A stretch of 64,000 bases of DNA, taken from Welwitschia mirabilis (taxonomy: Eukaryota > Gnetophyta > Gnetopsida > Welwitschiales). Shown in pieces: positions 25,869 to 36,930 of the stretch. The translations under genes were made by a program, and so were the position numbers. The number at the start of each line of letters is the position of its first letter. Position 1 is the stretch's first letter. Under the pieces are notes generated by a model. It made no database searches. It saw only the letters and a program-made list of their open reading frames with translations, and was not told where the DNA came from. The stretch is from contig JBOZIK010000001.1 of NCBI GenBank assembly GCA_051453625.1, forward strand, positions 62,774,819 through 62,838,818. The letters run 5' to 3'.

Positions 25869-26002
25869 TGTTGCAGTGTGTATTTGTGCAATAGCTCACA
25901 TTTCAATTTCAATCCTATTAATTATAATAAGATGCAAAATACAACACGCTAGTATAAACGGAGTGATCCGAATGTCGTAATTCCGTCGAAGGCCAATGGT
26001 AT
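25869..26002 (-). repeat. Little-decayed family-C LTR edge, cut by a gap
   Basis: TGTTGCAGTGTGTATTTGTGCAA matches the outer edge of the family-C LTR at 58979. The segment 25925-26002 aligns with 52930-53000 and 59040-59110. It keeps six CpG sites (CACGC, ACGG, CCGAA, TCGT, CCGTCG) that are mostly TG or CA in the older copies. The preceding 22 bp ending GGAGGGGTGT reappear immediately after the gap at 26761, where they run on without the LTR. Confidence 0.7.
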
Positions 26003-26760
26003 NNNNNNNNNNNNNNNNNNNNNNNNNNNNNNNNNNNNNNNNNNNNNNNNNNNNNNNNNNNNNNNNNNNNNNNNNNNNNNNNNNNNNNNNNNNNNNNNNN
26101 NNNNNNNNNNNNNNNNNNNNNNNNNNNNNNNNNNNNNNNNNNNNNNNNNNNNNNNNNNNNNNNNNNNNNNNNNNNNNNNNNNNNNNNNNNNNNNNNNNNN
26201 NNNNNNNNNNNNNNNNNNNNNNNNNNNNNNNNNNNNNNNNNNNNNNNNNNNNNNNNNNNNNNNNNNNNNNNNNNNNNNNNNNNNNNNNNNNNNNNNNNNN
26301 NNNNNNNNNNNNNNNNNNNNNNNNNNNNNNNNNNNNNNNNNNNNNNNNNNNNNNNNNNNNNNNNNNNNNNNNNNNNNNNNNNNNNNNNNNNNNNNNNNNN
26401 NNNNNNNNNNNNNNNNNNNNNNNNNNNNNNNNNNNNNNNNNNNNNNNNNNNNNNNNNNNNNNNNNNNNNNNNNNNNNNNNNNNNNNNNNNNNNNNNNNNN
26501 NNNNNNNNNNNNNNNNNNNNNNNNNNNNNNNNNNNNNNNNNNNNNNNNNNNNNNNNNNNNNNNNNNNNNNNNNNNNNNNNNNNNNNNNNNNNNNNNNNNN
26601 NNNNNNNNNNNNNNNNNNNNNNNNNNNNNNNNNNNNNNNNNNNNNNNNNNNNNNNNNNNNNNNNNNNNNNNNNNNNNNNNNNNNNNNNNNNNNNNNNNNN
26701 NNNNNNNNNNNNNNNNNNNNNNNNNNNNNNNNNNNNNNNNNNNNNNNNNNNNNNNNNNNN

Positions 26761-28570
26761 ATGAAAGAAGGATGGGAGGGGTGTTAAGCATTTGCTACTT
26801 TTTTTAAAAAACTTTGCAAGGGTTCCTTTAAGGAATTTTAGATAGGACAATGGTTATTAGACAAATAAGGATATTGGTAAAAGGATGTAGGATATGATGG
26901 TTATTCATGACAAAGTGAAGGATAGGGATTAGAGGATACAAATTCATAAGTTTTTTGATAGGAGTAAGGATTTAATCTAAGTAAAATAGGTGGTTGAACA
27001 AAGCATGAAGGTGTGTCTAAGCATTGTGATTAAAGATAACCCTTTATAGTTCTTTGAGGTTAAATGTAATCACCTAATATTCATTCAAGTTGAAAGCTAC
27101 ATTAATGGTAATTAGAAACATTGTAAAGATTTTTATGGCTCTAATAACAAGGTGAACTTCCAATGTTAGACTCCATTTTAAGATTTAAAAAATATAAAAC
27201 GTTAAAAAAATAATAGAAAATGAAATGGCGAAATGAAAAATAAACATATGAAAAAAATAAACTATGCTATGGATTTTTTTCTTCTTTTTGAAAAATTTTG
27301 CTGAAAATAAAATTTAAATCTATTGTATTCAAACAACAAATTTTTCATTATAAAAATGCACAAAAGAAAAAATAAAGGAAAGAGGGCTATTTTGTGTTTC
27401 ATCAGTTTTGGTCAATTATTTCATCCTTAATNNNNNNNNNNNNNNNNNNNNNNNNNNNNNNNNNNNNNNNNNNNNNNNNNNNNNNNNNNNNNNNNNNNNN
27501 NNNNNNNNNNNNNNNNNNNNNNNNNNNNNNNNNNNNNNNNNNNNNNNNNNNNNNNNNNNNNNNNNNNNNNNNNNNNNNNNNNNNNNNNNNNNNNNNNNNN
27601 NNNNNNNNNNNNNNNNNNNNNNNNNNNNNNNNNNNNNNNNNNNNNNNNNNNNNNNNNNNNNNNNNNNNNNNNNNNNNNNNNNNNNNNNNNNNNNNNNNNN
27701 NNNNNNNNNNNNNNNNNNNNNNNNNNNNNNNNNNNNNNNNNNNNNNNNNNNNNNNNNNNNNNNNNNNNNNNNNNNNNNNNNNNNNNNNNNNNNNNNNNNN
27801 NNNNNNNNNNNNNNNNNNNNNNNNNNNNNNNNNNNNNNNNNNNNNNNNNNNNNNNNNNNNNNNNNNNNNNNNNNNNNNNNNNNNNNNNNNNNNNNNNNNN
27901 NNNNNNNNNNNNNNNNNNNNNNNNNNNNNNNNNNNNNNNNNNNNNNNNNNNNNNNNNNNNNNNNNNNNNNNNNNNNATTTTAAGATTTAAAAAATATAAA
28001 ACATTAAAAAAAAAATAGAAAATGAAATGGCCAAATGAAAAATAAACATATGAAAAAAAACTATGCTACGGATTTTTTTCTTCTTTTTGAAAAATTTTGC
28101 TAAAAATAAAATTGAAATCTATTGTATTCAAATAACAAATTTTTCATTAAAAAAATGCACAAAAGAAAAAATAAAGGAAAGAGGGCTATTTTTTATTTCA
28201 TCAGTTCTGGTCAATTATTTCATCCTTAATGCTTCATTTTTGTCCAAAGAGATCATCAACAAAAAGCTATAAAGCTAAGTCATCAAAAATATTAGTACAA
28301 TAATATTTTTCTTAGTTAGGATTTAAAAACTCCATAAAGACCAAAAAAAGCAAGACCATCTAATATTACACTAGAAATAGATCAATACCCACACTAGAAA
28401 GTACAAAAAGAAATGCAAAGAAAATGAAAAAAAAAACTGCACCAGTTTGGATATCACTGAAAGGGATTAGTACCAATTACTAGAAATCAAAGAAAAGTGT
28501 AACTAACTAAAATGCAAAGGAAAAAAATGTTTTTTAATGCTTATTTATGAAACTACCATTCCATCATCCT
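26761..28570. other. Leader of a minus-strand gypsy element, plus a duplicated block
   Basis: 27175-27431 and 27977-28231 are near copies flanking a 545-N gap. On the minus strand 28440-28560 carries the same leader phrases as A1 and A5 (TAATTGGTACTAATC, CAGTGATATCC) just downstream of the primer site at 28571. No gag or pol motif was readable. Confidence 0.45.
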
Positions 28571-28590
28571 TAGTAATGACACCAAAAATA
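28571..28590 (-). other. Primer-binding site of minus-strand element A4
   Basis: On the minus strand TATTTTTGGTGTCATTACTA follows the LTR end (AGTAACAAACA). It corresponds to TTGGCGCCGTTGCCGGGGA after decay. Confidence 0.75.
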
Positions 28591-30206
28591 TGTTTGTTAC
28601 TAAACTTATACTAAAACCAAGTGAGAACCTAGTTATTATTCTTGCTTTTAGGATAAAGGAGATAGCCAAAAATACAAGTAAAAACATGAATATTATTTAT
28701 TAAAAAAAAGATAAACTATGAGTTAAAAAAGTATTAGGAAAAACTTCTGAAGATGAACATAGCAAGTGAATTAACCCTTCAACTAACCTAAATCATCTAA
28801 TAAATGAAACTTATTTTAAGAATATAGTGTAATTTTCTTATTTATCTTAAATTAATACCAAGTCATGAAGCCCTAANNNNNNNNNNNNNNNNNNNNNNNN
28901 NNNNNNNNNNNNNNNNNNNNNNNNNNNNNNNNNNNNNNNNNNNNNNNNNNNNNNNNNNNNNNNNNNNNNNNNNNNNTTCGTATTTACCTTAAATTAATAC
29001 CAAGTCATGAAGTCCTAAATTATGATGACATAATTTCATTTACAACATGAGTAGTGGTGAAATATTTATACCCCTTTATCCATTACAACTTAAGTGTATC
29101 ATGAAAAGTAGGAAATTTATTCTTAATAACCATTAAAAACTTACAAACTACTAATGAAAACATTAGCATAAAGATTCATTTAAAAAAAAGAAGTACTCTT
29201 CATAGAAGTAGTTTATTTAAGTATTAGAGGTACAAAATGAATTGCAACTTAAAATCAAAAAGAAAACTACAATTGTGTTAATAATAAAGAAATGCCTTAC
29301 ATTCAAGAAAGAGATACATTTGGGACATAGACATTAAGCTAGTATTAAGACTAGACCACTCCAAAAGGGAGCTTAACATGACATGATAAGGAAGACTCTA
29401 CTCTAAAGTATCATTTAAGATAAGCATGAATGAATGAATATAATTAAGGTCCTTGGACTATTTTATATAGGGATGTAGATTAGGAGTAGTTACAATTGTT
29501 TAGTTTATAGTGATAGGTGAGATGGATAATAATTTATTCTATAGCATTAGATTAAGATAGCTTATCCTATAGCATTAGGTAAAATATTCATCATGTATTG
29601 TTTGATGGAATCTTCATCATGTAGATTTAGGTGGAAGCTTCATCTTGTAGTATTAGGTGGAATTATCATAATAGTTTCAACATGTGTTCTTAAGTTTAGA
29701 TTCTTTCAACTAATTTTATTGCCATAGGTTATGATGACACCCTCATATGTCATTATTACAAGTCATTATTGCTTCACTGTCATGTCACTGATATGTGTCT
29801 GTCATGTCATTGCCACGAGTTCTAATATTACTACCACATATCACTAAAGATCAAGATTAACTAGGATGTAGTAACATGACTTGGTCCATAACTATAATTC
29901 AAGTTTAACTTCATGGTGAATTCAATAAGTGAGCTTGAAGAAACTTTCTTAGATATGAGTAATGCCATTGTACAAGGACACTAGCATCATTAGCATCTTT
30001 TATAGGACTTCCTTCATCTTTTTACATCATACTCCATTATCCTATTAGGTACCTTAATTTATCATGATAAACTGAATAATTTCATAATTAACATTAACAT
30101 TAATAAAATACATAATTTTATGATTAAAATAATTATTTTAATGTCTAACCCTAAGATAAACTAGATTGAGATACTTAATCTAAATGGTAATTTTTACATG
30201 TTAACA
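28591..30206 (-). repeat. 5' LTR of minus-strand gypsy element A4
   Basis: On the minus strand it starts TGTTAACATGTAAAAATTAC at 30206 and ends AACAAACA at 28591, next to its primer site. A 100-N gap (28877-28976) repeats about 41 bp of its flank. It aligns with the LTR at 12913-14378. The internal region would lie to the left; no matching 3' LTR is seen. Confidence 0.8.
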
Positions 30207-32056
30207 ACTACCGTGATTGTCTCTACCCACATCGCCGAATGGAACTTGCTGTTTGTTGAGGTTAATGCTTAATATTTGTAAAATAACATAAGATTGCAGA
30301 ATTGCTAGATAAGTTATAACAATAACTATTATGAATCAGATTCAAAGAGATCTTATATTATTAAATTAATGTTAATATGTATCCTAGTTGTAATAATTTT
30401 ATTTCATTTAGAGTTTTTAAATAAGTGGAGGATGATTTCATCCTTCTTTCTACATAGAACACAAGTTTGATTAATGTTAACTTTTAATTTAAGTTATTTA
30501 TCAACTATGAGAATGATACATATATTAATAATCCAAATAAACAAGTTAATTTTCTTAGGTAAAATACTTTTTAGAATGACTTATCACCTCATTCTACTCC
30601 ATATTTAGAAGTAAGTAATTTCTTATTATCCTAATTTGTAGTAGTTGCTAAGTCATTAATCTATTTCTTAGATTTTTTAATATGTTTTCAAATAATTGAG
30701 TTAGTCATGTTAAATATTCTTTATTCCCCATATTTTAATATCATCAAGTGGGCCTAATTCATCTCACCCTCATCTAGTCTATTCTAATTTTTTCACTACC
30801 CCATAAGCTTGTCCTATAGCATTAGGAGAAATATTCACCATGTAGTATTTGATAGAAGCTTCCTCATGTAGTTTTAGGTGGAAGCTTCATCATGTAGTAT
30901 TAGGTGAATCATCATAATGGTTTCAACATGTGTTCTTAAGTCTATATGAATTTAATTGATGTTATTACCATGTGTGATGATGATAGCTCCCATATGTCAT
31001 TGTCACAAGTCATTGTTACTTCACTATCTTATCACTGATATGTGTCTGTCATGTAATTGCCATGAGTTCTAGTATTACTATCATATGTCACTAAAGATTA
31101 GAACTAAATAGGATGCAATAACATGATGAGGTCCATAACTATAACTCAAGTTTAACTTCATGATAAATTCAATAAGTGAGTTTGAAGAAACTTTTTTAGA
31201 TATGACTGACCCCATCGTACAAGGACACTAGTGCCATTGGCATTTTTTATAGGACTGCCTTCATATTTTTGTATCATGCTCGATTATCCTCTTAAGTATC
31301 TTAATTTACCATGGTAAAGTGTATAATTAACATTAAACTTAATGGAGGACATAATTTTATGATTAAAATAATTAGTTTAATACTTATCGTGAGCTAAATT
31401 ATCTTGAGACACTTGATCTAAATGTTAATTTTTACATGTTAAAAACTACTACTTTTGCCTTTGCCCACCATTTCCAAATAGAACTTATTATCTATTGAGG
31501 TGAATACTTAATATTTTAGGAATAACACAAAATTGTATAATTTATAGATAAGTCATAACAATAACTATTGTATCTCAGAATCAAAGAGATGTTATATTGT
31601 TAAATTAATGTTGATATGCATCTTAGTTGTAAGACATTTAGTTCATTTTGAGTTTTTAAATAAGTAGGGGATGATTCCATCCTTCTTTTTACATAGAATA
31701 CAACTTTTATTAACATTAACTTTTAATTTAAGTAATTTATCAATTGTAAGAAAAGTACATTTATTAACAAGCCAAACAAACAAGTTGATTTTACTAGGTA
31801 AAATACCTTTTCATAATGCCTTAGCATCTTATTTTACTCCATATTTAAAAGTGAGTAATTTTCTATTATCTTAGTTTACATTATCTACTAGGTCATTAAT
31901 CTATTTCTTAGATTTATTAATAAATTTCCAAATAATCCAGTTATTTGTATTGAACATTCTTTTTTCCCCCTTAATAGTTTAATTCATCAAGTTAGCCTAA
32001 TTCATCTCGCCATTATCTAATCTATTGTAAATTTTTTACTACCTCATTAGCATGAT
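29571..32056. repeat. Tandem duplication of 1.24 kb spanning an LTR/LINE junction
   Basis: 29571-30807 and 30808-32056 align end to end. Each copy holds about 635 bp of LTR, the LTR start (TTACATGTTAA), and about 600 bp of LINE 3' sequence. The second copy starts at CTTGTCCTATAGCATTAGG (30808), as the first does at CTTATCCTATAGCATTAGG (29571). Divergence is roughly 15% by eye and there is no N run at the junction, so it is probably a real, old duplication. Confidence 0.75.
30207..30807 (-). pseudogene. LINE 3' end with zf-RVT motif, duplicate copy
   Basis: On the minus strand the frame reads LPKKINLFIWI and then TCVLCRKKDEIILHLF (30421-30470). This is the zf-RVT cysteine/histidine motif at the C-terminus of plant L1 ORF2 proteins, normally CxLCxxxxEsxxHLFxxC. 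Here two Cys and the His are intact. It is the left copy of the tandem duplication. Confidence 0.7.
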
Positions 32057-32307
32057 TTATTCAATATTATGAATACTTAGAACATTAAAATCTTTGTGTT
32101 TTCTCACCTCTTACCATTTGATGAGATTGATATGGTTTTTGCCCTTTCCTCCCAACCAAAAAAAGCTTTTAAATCTATGTTTAGTAAGTGATAAATATTT
32201 GTAATGGTGCAATAACTAGTCTTGTGTATAAAGTGATGTAATTGATACATGTACTAAAAAGGATAGCTTTGAATTAGGATGATAATAATAGGTTATTCCA
32301 TCTCATG
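31440..32307 (-). pseudogene. LINE-1 ORF2 C-terminal region
   Basis: The zf-RVT motif at 31661-31710 reads SCILCKKKDGIIPYLF on the minus strand; the histidine has become tyrosine, unlike the duplicate copy at 30421. 32057-32307 holds the stretch between reverse transcriptase and this motif, without recognisable residues. The forward frame at 31671-31874 is a shadow of this region. Confidence 0.65.
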
Positions 32308-32463
32308 NNNNNNNNNNNNNNNNNNNNNNNNNNNNNNNNNNNNNNNNNNNNNNNNNNNNNNNNNNNNNNNNNNNNNNNNNNNNNNNNNNNNNNNNNNNNN
32401 NNNNNNNNNNNNNNNNNNNNNNNNNNNNNNNNNNNNNNNNNNNNNNNNNNNNNNNNNNNNNNN

Positions 32464-33022
32464 AATTTGAATTTATTTAAATTAATATTGAGCCTTATAT
32501 ATCACTAAATTCTTTGAGACTATGGACTATAACTTTGGCATCTTCTCTAGTAGCTTTAGTCATGAGAATAGTTTCATCTGCATAGAGGTTGTTGAAGAAA
32601 ACTTAATCATCTATACTAATGCCCTTTATTTTATACTTCTTTAAAAAGCTACTCATGGTATTCATGGTTATGATGAACAGATATGGAGATAAAGGTATCT
32701 CCTTATTTGAGATTAGCATATGAAGAGTAATTCATTTTAACTAAGAGTTAGGTACTTTTTTAAAGGTCTAAACACAACCTTATTAATCTTTCTAAAAATC
32801 GGTTTTTTGTAAGAATTTGTTAACGACCCATCTAATTTAGTGAATCATAAGCTTTTGCTATCTTAATTTTAATGAACATTGTCAAGAATTATGGCTTTTA
32901 CATGAGTGAACAAGTTTATGATTTAAAATGATCTAATTCTAAATATATCTAAATTTAAGAAAACTAGCTTAATTTATACTTGATAGAAGAAGGGTAATTC
33001 CCCTAACTATAGCTTTGGTTTG
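32464..33022 (-). pseudogene. LINE-1 reverse transcriptase, C-terminal part
   Basis: Minus-strand motifs in order: ASFLKFRYI (usual AFxxGRxI), IILNHKLVHS, AKAYDS at 32836-32862 (motif A, normally KAYDxxxW), a GDPLSPYLF-like site at 32672-32703 (PLSPYLF intact), and LYADE at 32568-32587 (catalytic box, normally FADD, second aspartate lost). ILMTKATREDA follows as in plant L1s. Several frameshifts are present. Confidence 0.85.
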
Positions 33023-34412
33023 TGTATACATGTAAAAATGGACATTCAGAGCACATATTTTTGATTAATTTAAATAGGTAAATACATTAAAATTGGTTAC
33101 TTTATTATAAAAATATGTCTTTTTCTTCTTTTATTATGAATTATGAAAATATGAACTTTCCCATAACATTTTCAAATTAATTACTGTCTATTAAAAGACA
33201 TATTATAAAATGAAGTAATTTCATTAGAAAACATAAATAGAGTAAAATGGATTAAACACTATGTTCTAATATTTTTATAAAAAATGCATCACATTTCACT
33301 TATAGGCTTAGTAAAAAATTAAAGCATAAATAATCATCAACCTCAATGACATGTGGCTAAGAACCAAAGTGACATGTAGCAGTTAGAAGTATGATGACAT
33401 GGATGACACATGGCAATAAAATTTAATGGCAGTAGGATCATCATTCAAAGTACATGTCATAACTACTTTTCATAAGAAAACAAAGATCTTATCTAATGCT
33501 ACGTGATGAAATTTGTAATCTTCTCCTAATGTAACCATCCAAAAGTGTAATCCCCTTAATTTAATAGCCATCAATCACTATAATCCTAATATTTTTAAAC
33601 CTTTCCCCGTTTATAAAAGACACTTGAGCCCTCATTATAAAGGAGTAATCTTTGATTAGCAAACATGATGGAAATAATTAGAGCATCAAGATATTATGAC
33701 TTTCTAAGAACCTTCCTTAGGAGCAAACATGTTCAGAGGCTAGTTTGAGTATTCTAGTTTAGCTTCATATTTCTATTTTGATGTAATGTATTTCTTGAAT
33801 TAATACAATAATAGGTTATTCATTCTTCAATTTCTAGTGCATGTTGACATTGTACTTTTAATAGCTATGTGATATTCTTTTATGTCTTTAATATTATATG
33901 AGCTATTTAGTATTTGATTTGTAGTGCACATTAACATAGTACTTTTAATCTTTAGATGAGACTACATCATTAATATCTTTTAAACTGAGAAAATTCTCTA
34001 AAGTTAACTTTGGGTAATAGTTGCTTTTATGTGATAAATGACTATGAAGAATCAAGTAACTATTAAATTCACTAATACACAGTTGGGAAATGATATTATA
34101 TCACCATGTCCAAGTCATCATATATTGATGATTTAAGCCTATGTTTTAGGAATTATTAAAAATCATTAGAGAAAAGGTGGATTATCAGACATGCTAAGCT
34201 AAACCTATGAAGCATGTTCGTTTTCTTATATTACCAATTGAAGTTCATTAATTTCTTAAAATTTAATTTTACAATTTGTTTTGATTTCATTGTAGGATTG
34301 AACTATTGTATTACTTATAATAAGTTGACCATAAATATCCCTGTGGAAGAATGATATTGGATCCTCACCTAGCTTATTTAAAATTTTCATTTTTACTATG
34401 ATGAATAATAAT
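33023..34412 (+). repeat. Lone gypsy LTR (subfamily B) inserted in LINE-1
   Basis: It starts TGTATACATGTAAAAATGG and ends near CTATGATGAATAATAAT. It aligns with the LTRs at 49149 and 50517, which share TATGAACTTTCCC and a TATAAAA box near the middle. No primer site follows and no internal region is attached, so it is a solo LTR. GGTTTG (33017-33022) and GATTTG (34413-34418) flank it, a target-site duplication with one change. The LINE reverse transcriptase reads up to each side. Confidence 0.8.
33612..33618 (+). promoter_or_regulatory. TATA box of the lone LTR
   Basis: TATAAAA at the position equivalent to 16948 and 49750. Confidence 0.5.
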
Positions 34413-35300
34413 GATTTGTAGTGAATAGTTAGGATTATATAAATGACATTATAGACATAATAGGGCAAAATTCTAGTGAGGCAATTGCATCATTCTTTTT
34501 TGGAATAACAATTATATTTGTGTAGTTAATATTCTTAGTTATTCTTTCTTGATTTAGCATATCATTTTCCATGTCTATAAGATTTTGCTTATGTTTTGAA
34601 TGCTACTAACAATCATCTCTATTTATTATATTTTAAAATGTTTTATAAGATGGTTTTAATATTTGGTATCTAACCATTTATAAAGATTAATATTTTTTAT
34701 GGGTCCTTGGTTATCTTCCTGGAGATTTTTGTAGTAATTTTTAAAAAACTATATATATCTCTTTCTCTTCCATTATATTCCTTCCCTTTTATCTTATTTG
34801 TCTAATTTGATTCATTTGCATGTGGTAGTTTTCCTATTAAAAGAAGAATTTAAAGTGATGTTTCCATTTCTTAAATTATTTAATTCTTGATCTTTATTTC
34901 TAATAACATTTTTTCTAGTTATAAAGGTGATGTATATTAAATAGGATTTTTATTTCATTATTAGCATTGAGGAAGTTATTCTTCTATTCCTCTTGGACAT
35001 TGCTAAGTTAACTAAGATAGTCCAATCTCCATGATTTAAAAATTATCCTATCCTTTTTGTTCCCTTTATTAAATATTACTTTTTACTTAGTTAGACTTCT
35101 AATAAAGACATCCTAGGGATTTATACCTTTGTAGTTCTACCATATTCTATTAATGATAGCTTATAGATCCTCCCTATAAAACCAATATCATTCTACTTTA
35201 ATTATATAATGGTGTAGTAAAGGCCCTCCATTTATAAAAAAATCAATCTATGATATAATATTTTTCTAAAAGAATCATGAGCAAAAGAAGGGGTGGTTAC
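34413..35300 (-). pseudogene. LINE-1 ORF2 linker and start of reverse transcriptase
   Basis: On the minus strand the linker shows NGGPLLHHYIIKVE, YKGINP and FNKGNKKDR, then KFF...NQIRQIR and FKNYYKNLQED, as in plant L1s where KFFH...NxI..I and YYxxL precede reverse transcriptase. The first reverse transcriptase motif, TNIIVIPKKNDAIASLEF, is at about 34470-34530, followed by CPIMS and VIYIILTIHYK, and stops at the LTR boundary. The frame at 34256-34468 is partly real LINE and partly LTR. Confidence 0.8.
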
Positions 35301-35870
35301 TATTAGGGCACTTGTAATCTAAGCCTATCAATTCTAGTTAAAATATTTCTAGTCCTTTGTCTTTTATTAAATTAGATAAACTTAGTATTTTTAATGTTCA
35401 TATTATGCATATTATTTTTATGGATCATTATCAAGTATTCCTCCACTTCCCTTTGATTCTAGGAATTGCTACCCCACTTTTTCCATTAATGTAGATATTA
35501 GTTAAAATTCCTTATAACCAATTGCTTATAAATATAGAACTTATCAGTCATGTTTACAAGGAGAGCTACCTTATATTTGTCATATTATGTGAATAAACCA
35601 ATTTTTATGCTCTATAATATTAAAGGAAACTTTGCTAACTATTATATGTTTGCTTGCTCACTTAGAGTTAGCTACATACACCGTCTTCAATTGTTGGAGA
35701 AACATGCATTACTTGGTTGCTAAAAATTTGGTCTTTTGAATGTGAACTATATCTATGTTTCAATGTTAAATAATATTAAAAAGTAATTTGTGTTTATAAG
35801 AGGTTTCCATTCCTTTTATGTTCTATGAGGTAACTATTATGGTTGTTTATTCTTTAGCCATTATGTCTTT
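35300..35870 (-). pseudogene. LINE-1 ORF2 apurinic-type endonuclease
   Basis: The minus-strand start reads IIVTS-NIKGMETSYKHKLL with DIVHIQKTK, matching SWNIRGL...VxIQETKL. YVANSK and SKVSFNI follow in the middle, and FNKRQRTRNILTRIDRL near 35360 matches the TWxNxRxxxxxIxxRLDR motif before the SDH site. Stops are frequent. This domain nicks target DNA during LINE insertion. Confidence 0.75.
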
Positions 35871-36283
35871 AAACTACATCTTTTAGTGTAATTTAAGATT
35901 TATTTGCTAAGTTTACTTTTGTCTCTCTATTCCTTCTCTCTTAGTTTATGGGTATACCCCTCATATTATTAAGTTCATTTCCCCTTATGTAAGGGGATAT
36001 GTTCTCTAACGGGCATGTCCTCTGTTACCTCTCCTTCTAATTACTTTGTTATATTTTAAAGTTGATTTTGTTTCTAAAATAACACTTAACCTTTTATATC
36101 ACTTTCTCCAGCCTTTAAACGATTGCTTGGTAGGATAGCTTTAGTTATTTTATCTACCTCTGGGGTTTTCTTGATTACTAGTCTCTAAAACTACCTAATA
36201 TTCAAGGGCATCAAATTTATTATGGTTTGCATTATCTAAAGCCATAGATTTCTTTTATAACTGTTTCTTCCTAAATTTGATTC

Positions 36284-36900
36284 TGCATTTTTTTTAAGTG
36301 CCCTAATTTCTCATAGAATTTACATGTGAGTTTTTTTACTTGAAATCCTTCTTATTGTACTCTTCCTTCTTATAGTAATCACATTTAATAGATTTCCATT
36401 TATAGAATTATTTTATATGTCCTCTTTAATCATAGATCTTACAAGGAAATAGTGTCTATTCATATTTCACTGCAAGTATTTTGAAACATCATTAGACTAA
36501 AATTGAATATGATTTATTTTCTTCATTCTATTGAAGGTTGTTCAAATATAAAATTAAGCTAAAATAGATCATGAGACTTTAGCTATGATTTGGAGTGTTT
36601 TAGTTAATCTTCAAAAACTCTGAGCTACCTGCTATAGAAATTGGCCCTTTATGGAACTTTATTAAAATGTTTAAAATTCCAATCTACAATGGAATACTAT
36701 CAAATAAATTTTATCATATTAGGCTCCTAGCTTTTAAGGAGTTAGGGCTATGCCCCTTGATCTAAAGACCAAGGGTCTTTTATAAGAATTTTTTCTTTAT
36801 TAACTTTAAATTGAAAATAAAAAGGAAATAGCCCTTTTGATAAATCCATAACCTTAATAGAGCTTATGGTTCCCAAGTTTGAGGCAACCTAAAATTAAAA
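36284..36900 (-). pseudogene. LINE-1 ORF1 remnant: DUF4283-like domain and three zinc knuckles
   Basis: On the minus strand 36850-36600 reads FQFKVNKEKILIKDPWSLDQ and continues like the DUF4283 RNA-binding domain of plant L1 ORF1. AVKYE (36451-36471) then leads into CKIYD-RGHIKQF (36404-36446), CDYYKKEEYNKKDF (36342-36384) and CKFYEKLGHLKKKC (36284-36325, one frameshift): three successive CCHC-type knuckles with some ligands lost. The same triple arrangement recurs in LINE-2 (52025-52190). Confidence 0.7.
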
Positions 36901-36930
36901 ATGATTTAATCATAGATAAGAATACACTAA

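Larger units (their letters stand above)
31440..36930 (-). mobile_element. L1-type LINE (LINE-1), minus strand, interrupted by an LTR
   Basis: Order on the minus strand: ORF1 with nucleic-acid-binding domain and zinc knuckles (36900-36284), ORF2 endonuclease (35870-35300), linker and start of reverse transcriptase (35300-34413), [LTR insertion 34412-33023], reverse transcriptase (33022-32464), a 156-N gap, then C-terminal zf-RVT (31710-31660). This is the complete domain order of a plant L1 element. Every domain contains stops and frameshifts, so it is dead. Confidence 0.85.

Noticed and set aside
25918-26850. 310-codon minus-strand frame
   Set aside because: About 250 codons are N, and the readable end is family-C LTR sequence.
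34256-34468. 70-codon minus-strand frame as an independent small gene
   Set aside because: Its first part is the LINE-1 reverse transcriptase motif (VIYIILTIHYK) and the rest runs into the inserted LTR.
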